The position numbers and the translations under genes are program-made. This document shows positions 53,504 through 62,360 of a stretch of 64,000 nt of DNA, piece by piece (position 1 is the stretch's first letter; every line of letters starts with the position of its first letter). The stretch covers positions 23,696 to 87,695 of the forward strand of contig JAHDIN010000006.1 in assembly GCA_020630775.1 (NCBI GenBank), written 5' to 3'. This DNA comes from Saprospiraceae bacterium. Its GTDB lineage: Bacteria; Bacteroidota; Bacteroidia; Chitinophagales; Saprospiraceae. The notes under the pieces are model-generated. The model was given only the letters and a program-made list of their open reading frames with translations, was not told where the DNA came from and searched no databases.

Positions 53504-53856
53504 AAGTTTTATCAGGGATATTTTTATCTTAGTTACTTAAGCTAAACAATAAAGATGCATTTACACAGCAAAGGCAAAAAAGATCATGTCAAGGAGATAA
53601 AACGTTTAAGAAATAAAGAACTTAAGTAAGTTATTATTTCTTCTTCAAAACGTTCGGAAAAACTAAAAGCAGTCAAATCCATTCTAAAACGTTTTAATCA
53701 ACTTATATCGAGAACAGATCATTGTCTTTTTATTAATGAGTCAAAAACTTAGTCTTTAGCAACCGAGCAACCGAGCAACCGAGCAACATACCGCCACTTC
53801 GTTACACTGCGGTCGGATATTGAAGTTTGCGTTATCGCTTCAACTTCACCTTCAAC
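53504..53856. other. 353-base gap with a short decayed frame and simple repeats
   Basis: On the plus strand ATG at 53554 gives MHLHSKGKKDHVKEIKRLRNKELK-TAA; a shifted frame then continues SSSKRSEKLKAVKSILKRFNQL. Both are short and basic and may be a decayed small gene. 53758-53786 is the CGAGCAAC repeat, and TGCGGTCGGATATTGAAGTTT (53809-53829) resembles 39353-39374. I call no gene. Confidence 0.35.
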
Positions 53857-55128
53857 TTATCTAACCCTAGACTTAGACTTAGCCTTAGCCTTAAACTTAT
53901 TATTCTTCTTCCTATTCGCAAAAAATTCTTGCTTACGCCTCTGCTTTTCCTTATTCCATTCCTTCTTTTCTGCGGCTGTCATCGGCTTGTCAGTTTGTGG
54001 TAAAGGATGGTTGTTGACGACTTTAATTTTTTTCTTGATAAGCTTTTCGATATCCTTGACATAAGCATTTTCTTCTGGCTCGCTAATAGAGATAGCCAGT
54101 CCAGATTCACCAGCACGTCCAGTACGACCTATACGATGAACATAAGTTTCGCTTTCATTGGGAATGTTGTAGTTGATAACGAATTCCATTTTATCAATAT
54201 CGATGCCTCTCGCTGCAATATCTGTTGCGACTAAAGCATTAAGTTGACCTTCTTTAAAAAGCTTTAAAGCTTTCTGTCGTTGATTCTGTGCTTTATCACC
54301 ATGAATGGATACAGCACTAATTTTCTTCTTTTTTAATTGACGTGCTACGCGGTCTGCACCATGTTTTGTTCGGCAAAAGACCAATGCTTGGTCTATGTCG
54401 TGTTTCTTAATAATGTGTAACAGCAAGTTCAGTTTATCTGTCCTGTTGGTGTAGTAAACAAATTGTTGTACAGTCTCTGCTGCTGAAGACACAGGCGCTA
54501 CAGTAATCTTCTTTGGATGATATAACATCTGATTGGCCAACTCCATGATGTTGTCAGGCATGGTAGCTGAGAAAAATAGCGTTTGCCTTTTCTTAGGAAG
54601 TATTTTAAGTAGCCTTTTAATGTCATGGATAAAACCCATATCCAACATTCTGTCGGCTTCGTCTAACACAAATAATTTGATATCATCAAGCGATAGGATG
54701 CCCTGCGAAATAAAATCTAACAACCTTCCAGGTGTCGCTACTAAAATATGGACGCCAGGTTTTATTGCTTGTACTTGTCTATGTTGCTTAACACCTCCAA
54801 AGATCACAGTGTGTTTTACCTTAGTATACTTTGTGTAATTCTCAATATTCTCACCAATCTGAATGGCTAATTCTCTTGTTGGTGTCAATATAAGTGCGCG
54901 TAATTTGACGGGCTTTTTTTGTTGCACATCAATTTTATCTATCATCTGTATGATAGGTAATGTAAATGCAGCTGTCTTACCAGTACCTGTTTGGGCACAA
55001 CCCATTACATCCTTTTTATTTAAGATGACAGGTATAGCTTTTTGTTGAATTTCGGTTGGTGTTTCATAAGAAAGATCATCCAGTGCACGCAATATCGGAT
55101 CAATCAGCTTCAATTCTCTAAACTTCAT
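53857..55128 (-). CDS. DEAD-box RNA helicase, RhlE type
   Basis: All core motifs are present in order: Q-motif (LRALDDLSYETPTEIQQKAIP), AQTGTGKT, PTRELAIQ, GGVKQHRQ, TPGRLLDF, DEADRMLDMGF, SATMP, ARGIDIDKMEFVINYN and HRIGRTGRAGESG. The C-terminal tail is short and basic, as in RhlE-type helicases. It remodels RNA in ribosome assembly or degradation. The length of 423 aa is normal. Confidence 0.9.
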   Translation of the reverse strand: MKFRELKLIDPILRALDDLSYETPTEIQQKAIPVILNKKDVMGCAQTGTGKTAAFTLPIIQMIDKIDVQQKKPVKLRALILTPTRELAIQIGENIENYTKYTKVKHTVIFGGVKQHRQVQAIKPGVHILVATPGRLLDFISQGILSLDDIKLFVLDEADRMLDMGFIHDIKRLLKILPKKRQTLFFSATMPDNIMELANQMLYHPKKITVAPVSSAAETVQQFVYYTNRTDKLNLLLHIIKKHDIDQALVFCRTKHGADRVARQLKKKKISAVSIHGDKAQNQRQKALKLFKEGQLNALVATDIAARGIDIDKMEFVINYNIPNESETYVHRIGRTGRAGESGLAISISEPEENAYVKDIEKLIKKKIKVVNNHPLPQTDKPMTAAEKKEWNKEKQRRKQEFFANRKKNNKFKAKAKSKSRVR

Positions 55129-55450
55129 TTTTGTTGTAATTCTGGCGAGGTGGGATGATTAGTCTGTATGTTCGCCGAGTGAATAAAGTACGAAGATAAG
55201 GAAAAAATAATAAGTTTAAGTCTAAGATTAAGACTAAGATTAAGTTTAAGTCTAAGTTTAGTGTTGCGGTTTAAATTACTAATTTCCATCCTACGTAGAA
55301 GTCTGAATCTGCGACCGCAGCGTCGTGATGTAACCACTCAACCACTCAACCACTCAACCACTTTACTACTTTATTTTGTTTGGACCCATAAATCCAATTA
55401 AAAGGGGGCTTTAATTTTCTAATTACAAGTTTCCAATCTCCAATTACTAA
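55129..55450. repeat. 322-base gap of simple repeats and a dispersed 40-base element
   Basis: This contains AAGTTTAAGTCTAAGATTAAG repeats (55211-55262), then CATCCTACGTAGAAGTCTGAA (55287 on), a near copy of the element at 43447 and, inverted, at about 41965, then AACCACTCAACCACTCAACC (55335-55358). No gene, no terminator that I can place. Confidence 0.6.
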
Positions 55451-57430
55451 TTACAAATCCCCAAACTTCTTTTTTCCCTTCACGTAATAGCTCCAAATGA
55501 TCGAATGCAAATTAGCTTGGGCTTGGTGCGATTGCCCGTTAAGTGCTTTTACTTTTGATTGGTAAAAGAAACGCTTACTTATGTTTGTGGGGAGTTTTAT
55601 TAGGCCGGAAATTAACGCCTTCCAAACAGCGAAGGTGTCTTTTAAATTGCCACTCAATAAAAATTTGAAACTTGCAGTGAGATCCAATATCCATCTCAAT
55701 GGTAATTTATAGATAAGCTTTCCTGCTTTTTCGTTTTTGACTAAGTTTGAAAAGCTATTTCTGAAATTAAGATAAGTCTTGCGAGGATTGCTGTAATTTA
55801 ATGTGCCGCCACCGACGTGATAGACGACAGATTCAGGTATGCAGAAAATCTTAAGGCCTGCATTATTAATTCTCCAGCATAAATCAATTTCTTCTTGATG
55901 GGCAAAATAACTAGGGTCAAAACCGCCTAATTTTTTAAATACATCGGTGCGTATGACCATAGCCGCTCCAGTGGCCCAAAATACTTGTTGAGCAGTATCG
56001 TATTGGCCTTCATCTTTTTCTACGGTATCAAAGATTCGTCCTCGACAATAGGGGAAGCCCAATGCGTCCATGTAACCACCAGAAGCACCTGCATATTCAA
56101 AAGAGCTTTTGTCTTGTTGGGCTCGGATCTTGGGCATGACGGCAGCAACGTCTTCGTTATTGTCTAAAAACTCAATTAAAGGGTCTAGCCAATTTTCGGT
56201 AACTTCTACATCTGAATTTAATAGAATAGTGTATGGCGTATTTACCTTTTTTAATCCTTGGTTGTAGCCCTCGGCAAAGCCATAGTTTTTGTCCAATTCA
56301 GTGATATTGACTTCTGGGAACCATTCACGCGTATACTCTACAGAATCATCTGTGCTTGCATTATCAATAACCAGTATGTCGGTTTCCAAAGTGCTGCTAA
56401 ATGCAACACCGGGCAAAAACATTTCTAAATAATCTCTAGTGTTATAATTAAGAATGGCTATAGTCGCTTTGGCTTTGACTTTTTTTTTGAGAGAATCAAA
56501 ATAAGCTAGACTTGATTTTCGATCTTCATGCAGTTGGGCCTTCAACGCTTCTATGCTGTCAAACTTTTGATCTTCTCTCAAGAATCGCAGCACTTCTACC
56601 GTGATTCTTTCAGAATAAATATCCTTGTCAAAATCAAATATATTGACCTCAATAGCTTTGTCACGATCGGTGCCAATAGTCGGAATGTCTCCTATGTACA
56701 ACATGCCTTCATATCGTTTTTTACCATGATGCACATAGCACGCATAGATACCATCCTTTGGTATTAATTTTCCTGCGTTCTCTAAATCTAGATTCGCTGT
56801 GGGAAATCCAATTTCAGTACCTAGTTTTCTACCTCTTATGACATGACCTGCCAAGGGGTATGGATGACCAAGTAATACATTGGCGTGTTCTAGATGTCCT
56901 TCTTTTATGGCAGCTCTAATTTTGGTAGAGCTAATCGTTATCTCTTCTATTTCTTGTTTTGGAATTTCAACAACTTCAAAACCATAGTCAGGTGCTTTCA
57001 GATTTAGTAAGTTGATATCGCCAGATCTATTCAGGCCAAATTTATGGTCATATCCTATGACGATGGTTTTGGGCTTAAAATATTTATGAATGAAATTCGC
57101 GATATATTCCTCGGCAGAAAGTTGAGAAAATTCTACAGAAAAGGGCACGATCACTAAATTTTGTATACCCATCGATTCTAGTAATTGAATCTTTTCTTCT
57201 AAAGAAGTTAAAAGAACCAACGACTTATCTTTTGGGTAAATAATAGATCGGGGATGCGGATGGAATGTGATAACTACATGTTCAACTTTATTGTCTCGAG
57301 AGATTTTCTTAAGGCGATTCAAGATTTTCTGGTGACCTTTATGTAAGCCATCGAAGGACCCAATGGTCACAACCGTATTTTCAAACGCCGGCAACTCTGA
57401 TAAATCTCTAAATACTTTCATTAAAGTCAA
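55451..57430 (-). CDS. RibF riboflavin kinase/FAD synthetase fused to a GT2 glycosyltransferase
   Basis: Residues 1-310 are a complete RibF: FAD synthetase part with TIGSFDGLHKGHQKIL and FHPHPRS, and the riboflavin kinase part with VIRGRKLGTEIGFPTANLDL and VNIFDFDKDIYSERITVEVLRFLREDQKF. From about residue 320 follows a GT2 glycosyltransferase: TIAILNYNTRDYLE, ILVIDNASTDDSVEYT, NYGFAEGYNQG, LLNSDVEV and GFDPSYFAHQEEIDLCWR. There is no stop or frameshift between the two. RibF (about 310 aa) and GT2 normally occur as separate proteins. Start at ATG 57430 or 57421. Confidence 0.85.
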   Translation of the reverse strand: MTLMKVFRDLSELPAFENTVVTIGSFDGLHKGHQKILNRLKKISRDNKVEHVVITFHPHPRSIIYPKDKSLVLLTSLEEKIQLLESMGIQNLVIVPFSVEFSQLSAEEYIANFIHKYFKPKTIVIGYDHKFGLNRSGDINLLNLKAPDYGFEVVEIPKQEIEEITISSTKIRAAIKEGHLEHANVLLGHPYPLAGHVIRGRKLGTEIGFPTANLDLENAGKLIPKDGIYACYVHHGKKRYEGMLYIGDIPTIGTDRDKAIEVNIFDFDKDIYSERITVEVLRFLREDQKFDSIEALKAQLHEDRKSSLAYFDSLKKKVKAKATIAILNYNTRDYLEMFLPGVAFSSTLETDILVIDNASTDDSVEYTREWFPEVNITELDKNYGFAEGYNQGLKKVNTPYTILLNSDVEVTENWLDPLIEFLDNNEDVAAVMPKIRAQQDKSSFEYAGASGGYMDALGFPYCRGRIFDTVEKDEGQYDTAQQVFWATGAAMVIRTDVFKKLGGFDPSYFAHQEEIDLCWRINNAGLKIFCIPESVVYHVGGGTLNYSNPRKTYLNFRNSFSNLVKNEKAGKLIYKLPLRWILDLTASFKFLLSGNLKDTFAVWKALISGLIKLPTNISKRFFYQSKVKALNGQSHQAQANLHSIIWSYYVKGKKKFGDL

Positions 57431-57574
57431 TCACATGTATTACTGCAAAATTACATATATCTGCTTATTCCGTGTACTTTTAGCTATTAATCACTTCTCT
57501 TTGACGAAATATTATATTCGCACAAAAAATGAAACACAATTCGCCTGTAATTGTTAAATAATCAAGACGCATTC

Positions 57575-58006
57575 ATGAAAACATTAGAGATTAGGACTAG
57601 TTCTAAAGTACAGGAAGTCTTTGACAACTATCCGGACTTTATACGTAAACAAATGTTGAACTTGAGGCAAATGGTGTTAGAAACAGCTAAGGAAATGGAT
57701 GAGGTAGAATGGATAGAAGAGACTTTAAAGTGGGGTGAGCCTAGTTATTTGACAAAACATGGAAGTACGCTCAGAATGGATTGGAAGGCCAAAAAGCCTG
57801 ATCAATACGCGATGTATTTTAAATGCACCAGCCGTTTGGTAGAAACTTTCAAGACTGTATTTGATCCATCTAGATTTGAATATGAGGGGCATAGAGCAAT
57901 CATATTCAAACCAAAACAAAGGATTCCAAAACGCGATTTAAAAAAATGTATCATGGCTACATTGAATTATCATAAAGTGAAAAACTTAGAAACCCTAGGT
58001 ATTTAA
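57575..58006 (+). CDS. DUF1801-type protein
   Basis: The chosen start MKTLEIRTSSKVQEVFDNYP leads a ~140-residue protein with the DUF1801 features VEWIEETLKWGEPSYLTKHGSTLRMDWKAKKPDQYAMYFKCTSRLVETF. The function is unknown. The longer frame to 57551 adds eight residues. It lies 10 bases before mrp, so it could be co-transcribed with it. The divergent ribF-GT2 fusion gene starts at 57430. Confidence 0.75.
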   Translation: MKTLEIRTSSKVQEVFDNYPDFIRKQMLNLRQMVLETAKEMDEVEWIEETLKWGEPSYLTKHGSTLRMDWKAKKPDQYAMYFKCTSRLVETFKTVFDPSRFEYEGHRAIIFKPKQRIPKRDLKKCIMATLNYHKVKNLETLGI

Positions 58007-58016
58007 CCAAAGAACT

Positions 58017-59111
58017 ATGATCGATAATAATAAAGTTGTTGAATTATTAAGAGGTGTCACGGATCCCAATTCTGGAAATGATATTATCTCTTCTAAGTGT
58101 GTGAGCGGTCTGAAAATTAATGATCAAACCATCTCTTTCTCAATCTTAGCGAAGGGCATGGAAGATGTCGCTAAGTTTCAGTTAAACGAAGCGATTCAAA
58201 GTCAGATACAATCTGTATATCCTAATGCGCAATTAGATATCCATTTTGTGACAGATAAAACGGCAGGTCGTCCATTGGCGCAAATTAAAAATATCATTGC
58301 TGTTGCTTCAGGAAAAGGTGGCGTAGGAAAATCTACCGTCTCGACTAATTTGGCATTGGCATTGAAATCAATGGGTGCTAAAGTGGGATTGATTGATGCG
58401 GATTTATATGGACCCTCGATACCTACCATGCTTGACTTGGCGGGTCAAAGGCCTCAGATCAAACAGCTTTATAGTAAACATCGGATTGTGCCTTTGGAAA
58501 AATATGGTCTTCAAACCATTTCGATTGGCAATATCGTCGAACCAGAGCAAGCGGTTATATTAAGAGGTCCTCGACTCGGTGGTATCATCAAGCAATTTAT
58601 TAATGATGTCATTTGGCCAGAGTTAGATTACTTAGTTTTAGATCTTCCTCCTGGGACAGGTGATATTCAATTGACTATCGTGCAGACAATTCCAATAACA
58701 GGCGCCGTTATGGTTACAACGCCTCAGACAGTTGCTGTAAGAGATGCCGTCAAAGCCATGAATATGTTCCGAATGGATACTATAAAAGTACCTATCGTTG
58801 GCGTCGTTGAAAATATGTCTTGGTTTATCCCTGAAGATGCTCCCGATAAACGATACAAGATTTTTGGAGAAGGCGGAGGCAAAGCATTAACCAAAATGGC
58901 CAATAGTGTTTTACTTGCGCAATTGCCCCTTGTCACAGATGTCCGAGAAGCCGGAGACGCAGGTCAACCTATTGTCATGAATGATAATCACCCCGCTCAG
59001 AAAGCGTACTTAGAAATGGCAAAGAATTTAGTACAACAGGTGAATTTGAGAAATGAGATGTTGCCGCCTACGCAGATAGTGGGGGTTAATGTGCAGAATC
59101 AAAACAAATGA
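58017..59111 (+). CDS. mrp: Mrp/NBP35-family iron-sulfur carrier ATPase
   Basis: The N-terminal ~90 residues are a DUF59/MIP18-like domain. Then come the deviant Walker A AVASGKGGVGKSTVSTNLALAL and LIDADLYGPSIPTML, and the later DLPPGTGDIQLTIVQT. It loads or carries Fe-S clusters, and is probably connected to the NifU-like protein downstream. I do not see the C-terminal CxxC usual in Mrp of other groups; WFIPEDAPDKRYKIFGEGGG occupies its place, as in other Bacteroidota members I recall. Length normal. Confidence 0.85.
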   Translation: MIDNNKVVELLRGVTDPNSGNDIISSKCVSGLKINDQTISFSILAKGMEDVAKFQLNEAIQSQIQSVYPNAQLDIHFVTDKTAGRPLAQIKNIIAVASGKGGVGKSTVSTNLALALKSMGAKVGLIDADLYGPSIPTMLDLAGQRPQIKQLYSKHRIVPLEKYGLQTISIGNIVEPEQAVILRGPRLGGIIKQFINDVIWPELDYLVLDLPPGTGDIQLTIVQTIPITGAVMVTTPQTVAVRDAVKAMNMFRMDTIKVPIVGVVENMSWFIPEDAPDKRYKIFGEGGGKALTKMANSVLLAQLPLVTDVREAGDAGQPIVMNDNHPAQKAYLEMAKNLVQQVNLRNEMLPPTQIVGVNVQNQNK

Positions 59112-59124
59112 CCTTGGGATTAAG

Positions 59125-59187
59125 AATGAATAATTAAGAATGATTTAAGCTTAAGCTTAGACTTAAACTTACTTAATCTTAAACTTC
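59125..59187. repeat. AAGCTTAAG-type simple repeat upstream of the NifU-like gene
   Basis: ATTAAGAATGAATAATTAAGAATG and then TTTAAGCTTAAGCTTAGACTTAAACTTACTTAAT occupy the gap between mrp and the NifU-like gene. It matches the family of simple islands seen at 51459, 55211 and 39370. It might contain a promoter for the downstream gene, which I cannot pinpoint. Confidence 0.55.
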
Positions 59188-59208
59188 AAATTTTATTAAT
59201 TTTACACC

Positions 59209-59466
59209 ATGTCAGACGCAGAAAAAAAGGACCTTTTAGCCAATATCGACGAAGTCTTAAATGATATAAGGCCACATTTAGCTGTAGATGGTGGCAATAT
59301 TGAAGTGGTTGACGTCACTGATGATATGACCGTGAAAGTAAAGTGGATGGGCAATTGTGAAAATTGTTCGATGTCGGCGATGACGATGCGTGCTGGGGTA
59401 GAGCAAACCATTAAATCAAAATTACCTGAAATACAGGCCGTAGAAGCCATCAATGGCATAGCTTAA
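59209..59466 (+). CDS. NifU C-terminal-type Fe-S scaffold
   Basis: The 85-residue protein is the NifU C-terminal domain (NIDEVLNDIRPHLAVDGGNIEVVDV) with the cluster-binding CxxC in GNCENCSMSAMTMRAGVEQTIKS. It donates 4Fe-4S or 2Fe-2S clusters, probably together with Mrp upstream. Its stop overlaps the pyrF start by one base (TAATG), which couples the two. Confidence 0.85.
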   Translation: MSDAEKKDLLANIDEVLNDIRPHLAVDGGNIEVVDVTDDMTVKVKWMGNCENCSMSAMTMRAGVEQTIKSKLPEIQAVEAINGIA

Positions 59467-60287
59467 TGAACAGATCCGATCTCTTTCAACAAATTCTCAA
59501 AAAACAATCCTTTTTATGTGTGGGTCTCGATTCTGATTGGGATCGCCTACCATCTCATCTTAAATCTCTAGAAGATCCCATTTATGAGTTTAATAAAGTG
59601 ATCATAGATGCTACTAAGGATCTTGTTGTGGCTTATAAGCCTAATACAGCCTTTTATGAAGCTATGGGCCCAAAGGGGATGGCGTCATTGAAGAAGACTA
59701 TAGAATATATTCCAGAAGATATTTTCGTGATTGCTGACGCCAAGAGGGGAGATATAGGCAATACATCCCGACTATATGCTAAAAGTTTTTTCGAACAATA
59801 TGCTGTCGATGCTATAACGGTAGCGCCATACATGGGGTCCGATTCTGTAAAGCCATTCCTAGAATATGATGGTAAGTGGGTGATTATTTTGGGCTTGACT
59901 TCAAATGGCGGCAGTAAAGATTTTCAAACCCTCGAATTACAAAATGGCCATAAAGTATATGAAACTGTCTTAAGTACAGCGGCGACTTATGGTTCTGCAG
60001 ATGATACGATGTTTGTTATTGGTGCTACTAAAGCCGAGTACTTCGAAAATATCAGAAAAATTACCCCCGATCATTTTTATTTGGTGCCTGGTGTGGGAGC
60101 GCAGGGTGGTAGTTTAGAAGATGTATGCAAGTATGGTATGAATGATCAAGTCGGCTTACTTGTAAATTCTTCAAGGTCGATCATTTTTGCCAGTGACGGT
60201 GCAAACTTCGGTGAGGCCAGTCGCGATAAAGCTAAAGCCCTTCAGCAAACTATGGCTTCTATTTTGCAAGCGCGCGGTATGGTATGA
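59466..60287 (+). CDS. pyrF: orotidine 5'-phosphate decarboxylase (PyrF)
   Basis: This catalyses the last step of UMP synthesis. The motifs GLDSDWDRLPSHLKS, FVIADAKRGDIGNTSRLYAKSFF (catalytic Asp and Lys in DAKRGD) and LVPGVGAQGG are in the right order for the type 2 subfamily used by Bacteroidota. The length of 273 aa is normal. It starts overlapping the NifU-like gene and ends overlapping the next start by four bases. Confidence 0.9.
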   Translation: MNRSDLFQQILKKQSFLCVGLDSDWDRLPSHLKSLEDPIYEFNKVIIDATKDLVVAYKPNTAFYEAMGPKGMASLKKTIEYIPEDIFVIADAKRGDIGNTSRLYAKSFFEQYAVDAITVAPYMGSDSVKPFLEYDGKWVIILGLTSNGGSKDFQTLELQNGHKVYETVLSTAATYGSADDTMFVIGATKAEYFENIRKITPDHFYLVPGVGAQGGSLEDVCKYGMNDQVGLLVNSSRSIIFASDGANFGEASRDKAKALQQTMASILQARGMV

Positions 60288-60736
60288 AATTTCAATGCCA
60301 TGTAGATATTTATGCTCCTATAGATAAGGTCCTAGATTTGTTTGATAATCCGAATAATCTCCAATATTGGCAACAAGGATTTATAAGCTATACATCCATC
60401 TCAGGTAAGCCCGGGACGATGGATTCTAAAACCCGTTTACGCTACAAACAAGGACGAAATGATATAGAACTTATAGAAACAATTCTTGTGGACGATCTTC
60501 CGCAAGAACGTAAAGGGCTTTACGTTCATAAACATATGACCAACACGATGTCAAATAGTTTTCAAGACTTAGGTGATGGTACGACACGCTATATTGCTGA
60601 AGTCCATTATACAGAAATCAGTCATCCTATTGCTAAATTCATTTCATGGATTTTTCCAGGTCTTTTTAAAAGGCAAGTGCAAAAGTGGATGGATAATTTT
60701 CAAAAATTTGTCGAAGGGGACTTAGGCAATTCCTAA
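60284..60736 (+). CDS. SRPBCC-family protein
   Basis: The protein begins MKFQCHVDIYAPIDKVLDLFDNPNNLQYWQQGFI, the first strand and helix of a START/SRPBCC lipid-binding fold, and ends with TEISHPIAKFISWIFPGLFKRQVQKWMDNFQKFVEGDLG, the long C-terminal helix. It overlaps the pyrF stop by four bases (ATGA). The ligand is unknown. Confidence 0.75.
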   Translation: MKFQCHVDIYAPIDKVLDLFDNPNNLQYWQQGFISYTSISGKPGTMDSKTRLRYKQGRNDIELIETILVDDLPQERKGLYVHKHMTNTMSNSFQDLGDGTTRYIAEVHYTEISHPIAKFISWIFPGLFKRQVQKWMDNFQKFVEGDLGNS

Positions 60737-60944
60737 TAACTATTCTTTTGAGTGCCTGCTTTGATAATAGGGCAACGTTAATTCCTTATATCTTGCTTTG
60801 TTTTAATTTTTCTATTGGCTGTTGCTGAAATTGGGTGCTCTTAAGTAGCCTCAATTGGTTTTGTTTGCTAGAAAGATTTGCTAACTTACATATGTACCTC
60901 CTTAGTTAATGCGGTGCATTGTATGATATGAAAAGGTCTATGTT

Positions 60945-61013
60945 TGTCCGGTTATTGGGTGATATTGGGGTGATAACCGGAACTATGTTATGCAAGGTTC
61001 TGGTTATAGGGGA
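60945..61013 (+). repeat. attI-like element before the plus-strand cassette
   Basis: CCGGTTATTG...GTGATAACCGG gives an inverted repeat, followed by GTTATGCAAGGTTCTGGTTA and TAGGGGA. The same layout, with about three in four bases alike, lies at 24064-24140 on the other strand. It ends exactly at GTTATAT (61014), the start of the macro-domain cassette. No integrase gene is adjacent. The bases between the SRPBCC gene and this element (60737-60944) hold nothing I can identify. Confidence 0.55.
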
Positions 61014-61044
61014 GTTATATGGCATAAAATCGAACTCAATATTA

Positions 61045-61518
61045 ATGAGTAAAATAAGATATATAAAAGGAGATGCAACCAGCCCAATTGGAGAAGGAAA
61101 TAAAATTATTGTTCATGTTTGTAATGACATTGGGGCTTGGGGGAAAGGATTTGTCATGGCTTTATCCAAAAAATGGAAAGAACCTGAAAGTGAATACAGA
61201 AGATGGTATAAATCAAAAGATAATTTCGAATTAGGTAAAGTCCAATTAGTGAAAGTTGAAGATGACATTTGGGTTGCCAACTTAATCGGACAAAGAAATA
61301 TAAGAAAAGACAAAGAGGGAAATCCTCCAATTAGATATAGTGCAATAAAATTGGGAATCGTAGAAGTTCATAGACTTGCAAAAGAACTAAACGCCTCTGT
61401 TCATATGCCCAGAATTGGCTGTGGATTAGCGGGAGGAAAATGGGATCAAATTCAACCAATAATAGATCATGAATTAGGTGTTTTCAATATTGAAACAACC
61501 GTATATGATTTTGACTAA
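61045..61518 (+). CDS. macro-domain protein
   Basis: From the ATG at 61045 the product is MSKIRYIKGDATSPIGEGNKIIVHVCNDIGAWGKGFVMALSKKW, a macro domain of the ADP-ribose-binding or ADP-ribosyl-hydrolase group, ending with HMPRIGCGLAGGKWDQIQPIIDHEL. The GxGLAGG loop and the N-D-x-G-x-W-G-K-G-F segment are conserved. The frame is open upstream to 60919 (TTG), which is probably not used. It lies in a cassette and is followed 21 bases later by the Imm7-like gene. Confidence 0.85.
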   Translation: MSKIRYIKGDATSPIGEGNKIIVHVCNDIGAWGKGFVMALSKKWKEPESEYRRWYKSKDNFELGKVQLVKVEDDIWVANLIGQRNIRKDKEGNPPIRYSAIKLGIVEVHRLAKELNASVHMPRIGCGLAGGKWDQIQPIIDHELGVFNIETTVYDFD

Positions 61519-61539
61519 ATCTAATATTTAAATAAAAAT

Positions 61540-61968
61540 ATGTTTAATTCATACGGATGGATACAACTTGGGATGAACAGAAAAGGAACTGATATAATGG
61601 ATGAAGAATTACAAATTCAGATAGATAAATTGGACATTGAGCTTGATCAAAAGGTGAAACAAAGATTACAAGAGATCAAGAGCTCAAACGAAATATTAAG
61701 ATTTGATTTCATTGAAGGAATGAATAACCTCGAAAGCTTTTTATCACTTCAACTATCTCGAAATCACTTTAATCCAACTTTAAGAGAATTCTATAAATGG
61801 ATTAGTGAAATTTCAGATGGTAGTCATGGAATACTTTATGAACTAAACGATGAAGCTCAAAATCATAACCCAAATAAACCGTATCGAGTTTGGAGATTGA
61901 TTGGGAATGAATTTGAAGAATGTGAAGAAACCATAATCAATGAGAAATTTGAAAAAGTAAACTATTGA
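61540..61968 (+). CDS. Imm7-like immunity protein
   Basis: The start MFNSYGWIQLGMNRKG and the C-terminal run LREFYKWISEISDGSHGILYELNDEAQ, then PYRVWRLIGNEFEECEETI are the conserved ends of immunity protein 7 (Imm7), which protects against polymorphic toxins. The middle ~50 residues are helical. No matching toxin is in the window, so it is an orphan. It is the second gene of a cassette that also carries the macro domain and is followed 5 bases later by the attC-like site. Confidence 0.65.
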   Translation: MFNSYGWIQLGMNRKGTDIMDEELQIQIDKLDIELDQKVKQRLQEIKSSNEILRFDFIEGMNNLESFLSLQLSRNHFNPTLREFYKWISEISDGSHGILYELNDEAQNHNPNKPYRVWRLIGNEFEECEETIINEKFEKVNY

Positions 61969-61973
61969 ATAAC

Positions 61974-62044
61974 GCCATATAACAAGTGATATGAGATCAG
62001 ACTTGCTAACGCTGCGTCCGCTCCATATCACAGAACCGTTAGCG
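61974..62044 (+). repeat. attC-like site at the end of the macro/Imm7 cassette
   Basis: GCCATATAAC (61974-61983) is the exact complement of GTTATATGGC at the cassette start (61014-61023). The site ends in GTTAGCG (62038-62044). Between them GTGATATGAG pairs with CTCCATATCAC with one unpaired G, the usual attC asymmetry. The core ATCAGACTTGCTAACGC matches the site at 17918-17984. This is the strongest single piece of evidence for integron-type cassettes here. Confidence 0.8.
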
Positions 62045-62360
62045 ACAAGCGTGTGCCCTGAATGGAAAGAGAACCATTGATTGAATCAACTAGTTCGATG
62101 ACCAATGCTGTAAATAAGATGGAGGAAGGCCCTCCGTTGGCGCTGTACAGGCGGAGCCAACAAATCGCCTTTTGGTGCTGAGTAAGTGATTTCTTGGTAT
62201 TGAGCGAAAAGGAAAAGGATTGATGAGACAATTCAGATATGAATAGAAAAGATGAAGCAATTGAACCTCCGATGAAGTGCCGTGAAAACGAACTTTCTGT
62301 CGAAACTGTGATTAGCTTGTGTTCGCAGGACGACCATAACGGCAACCTGATTTACTGGTT

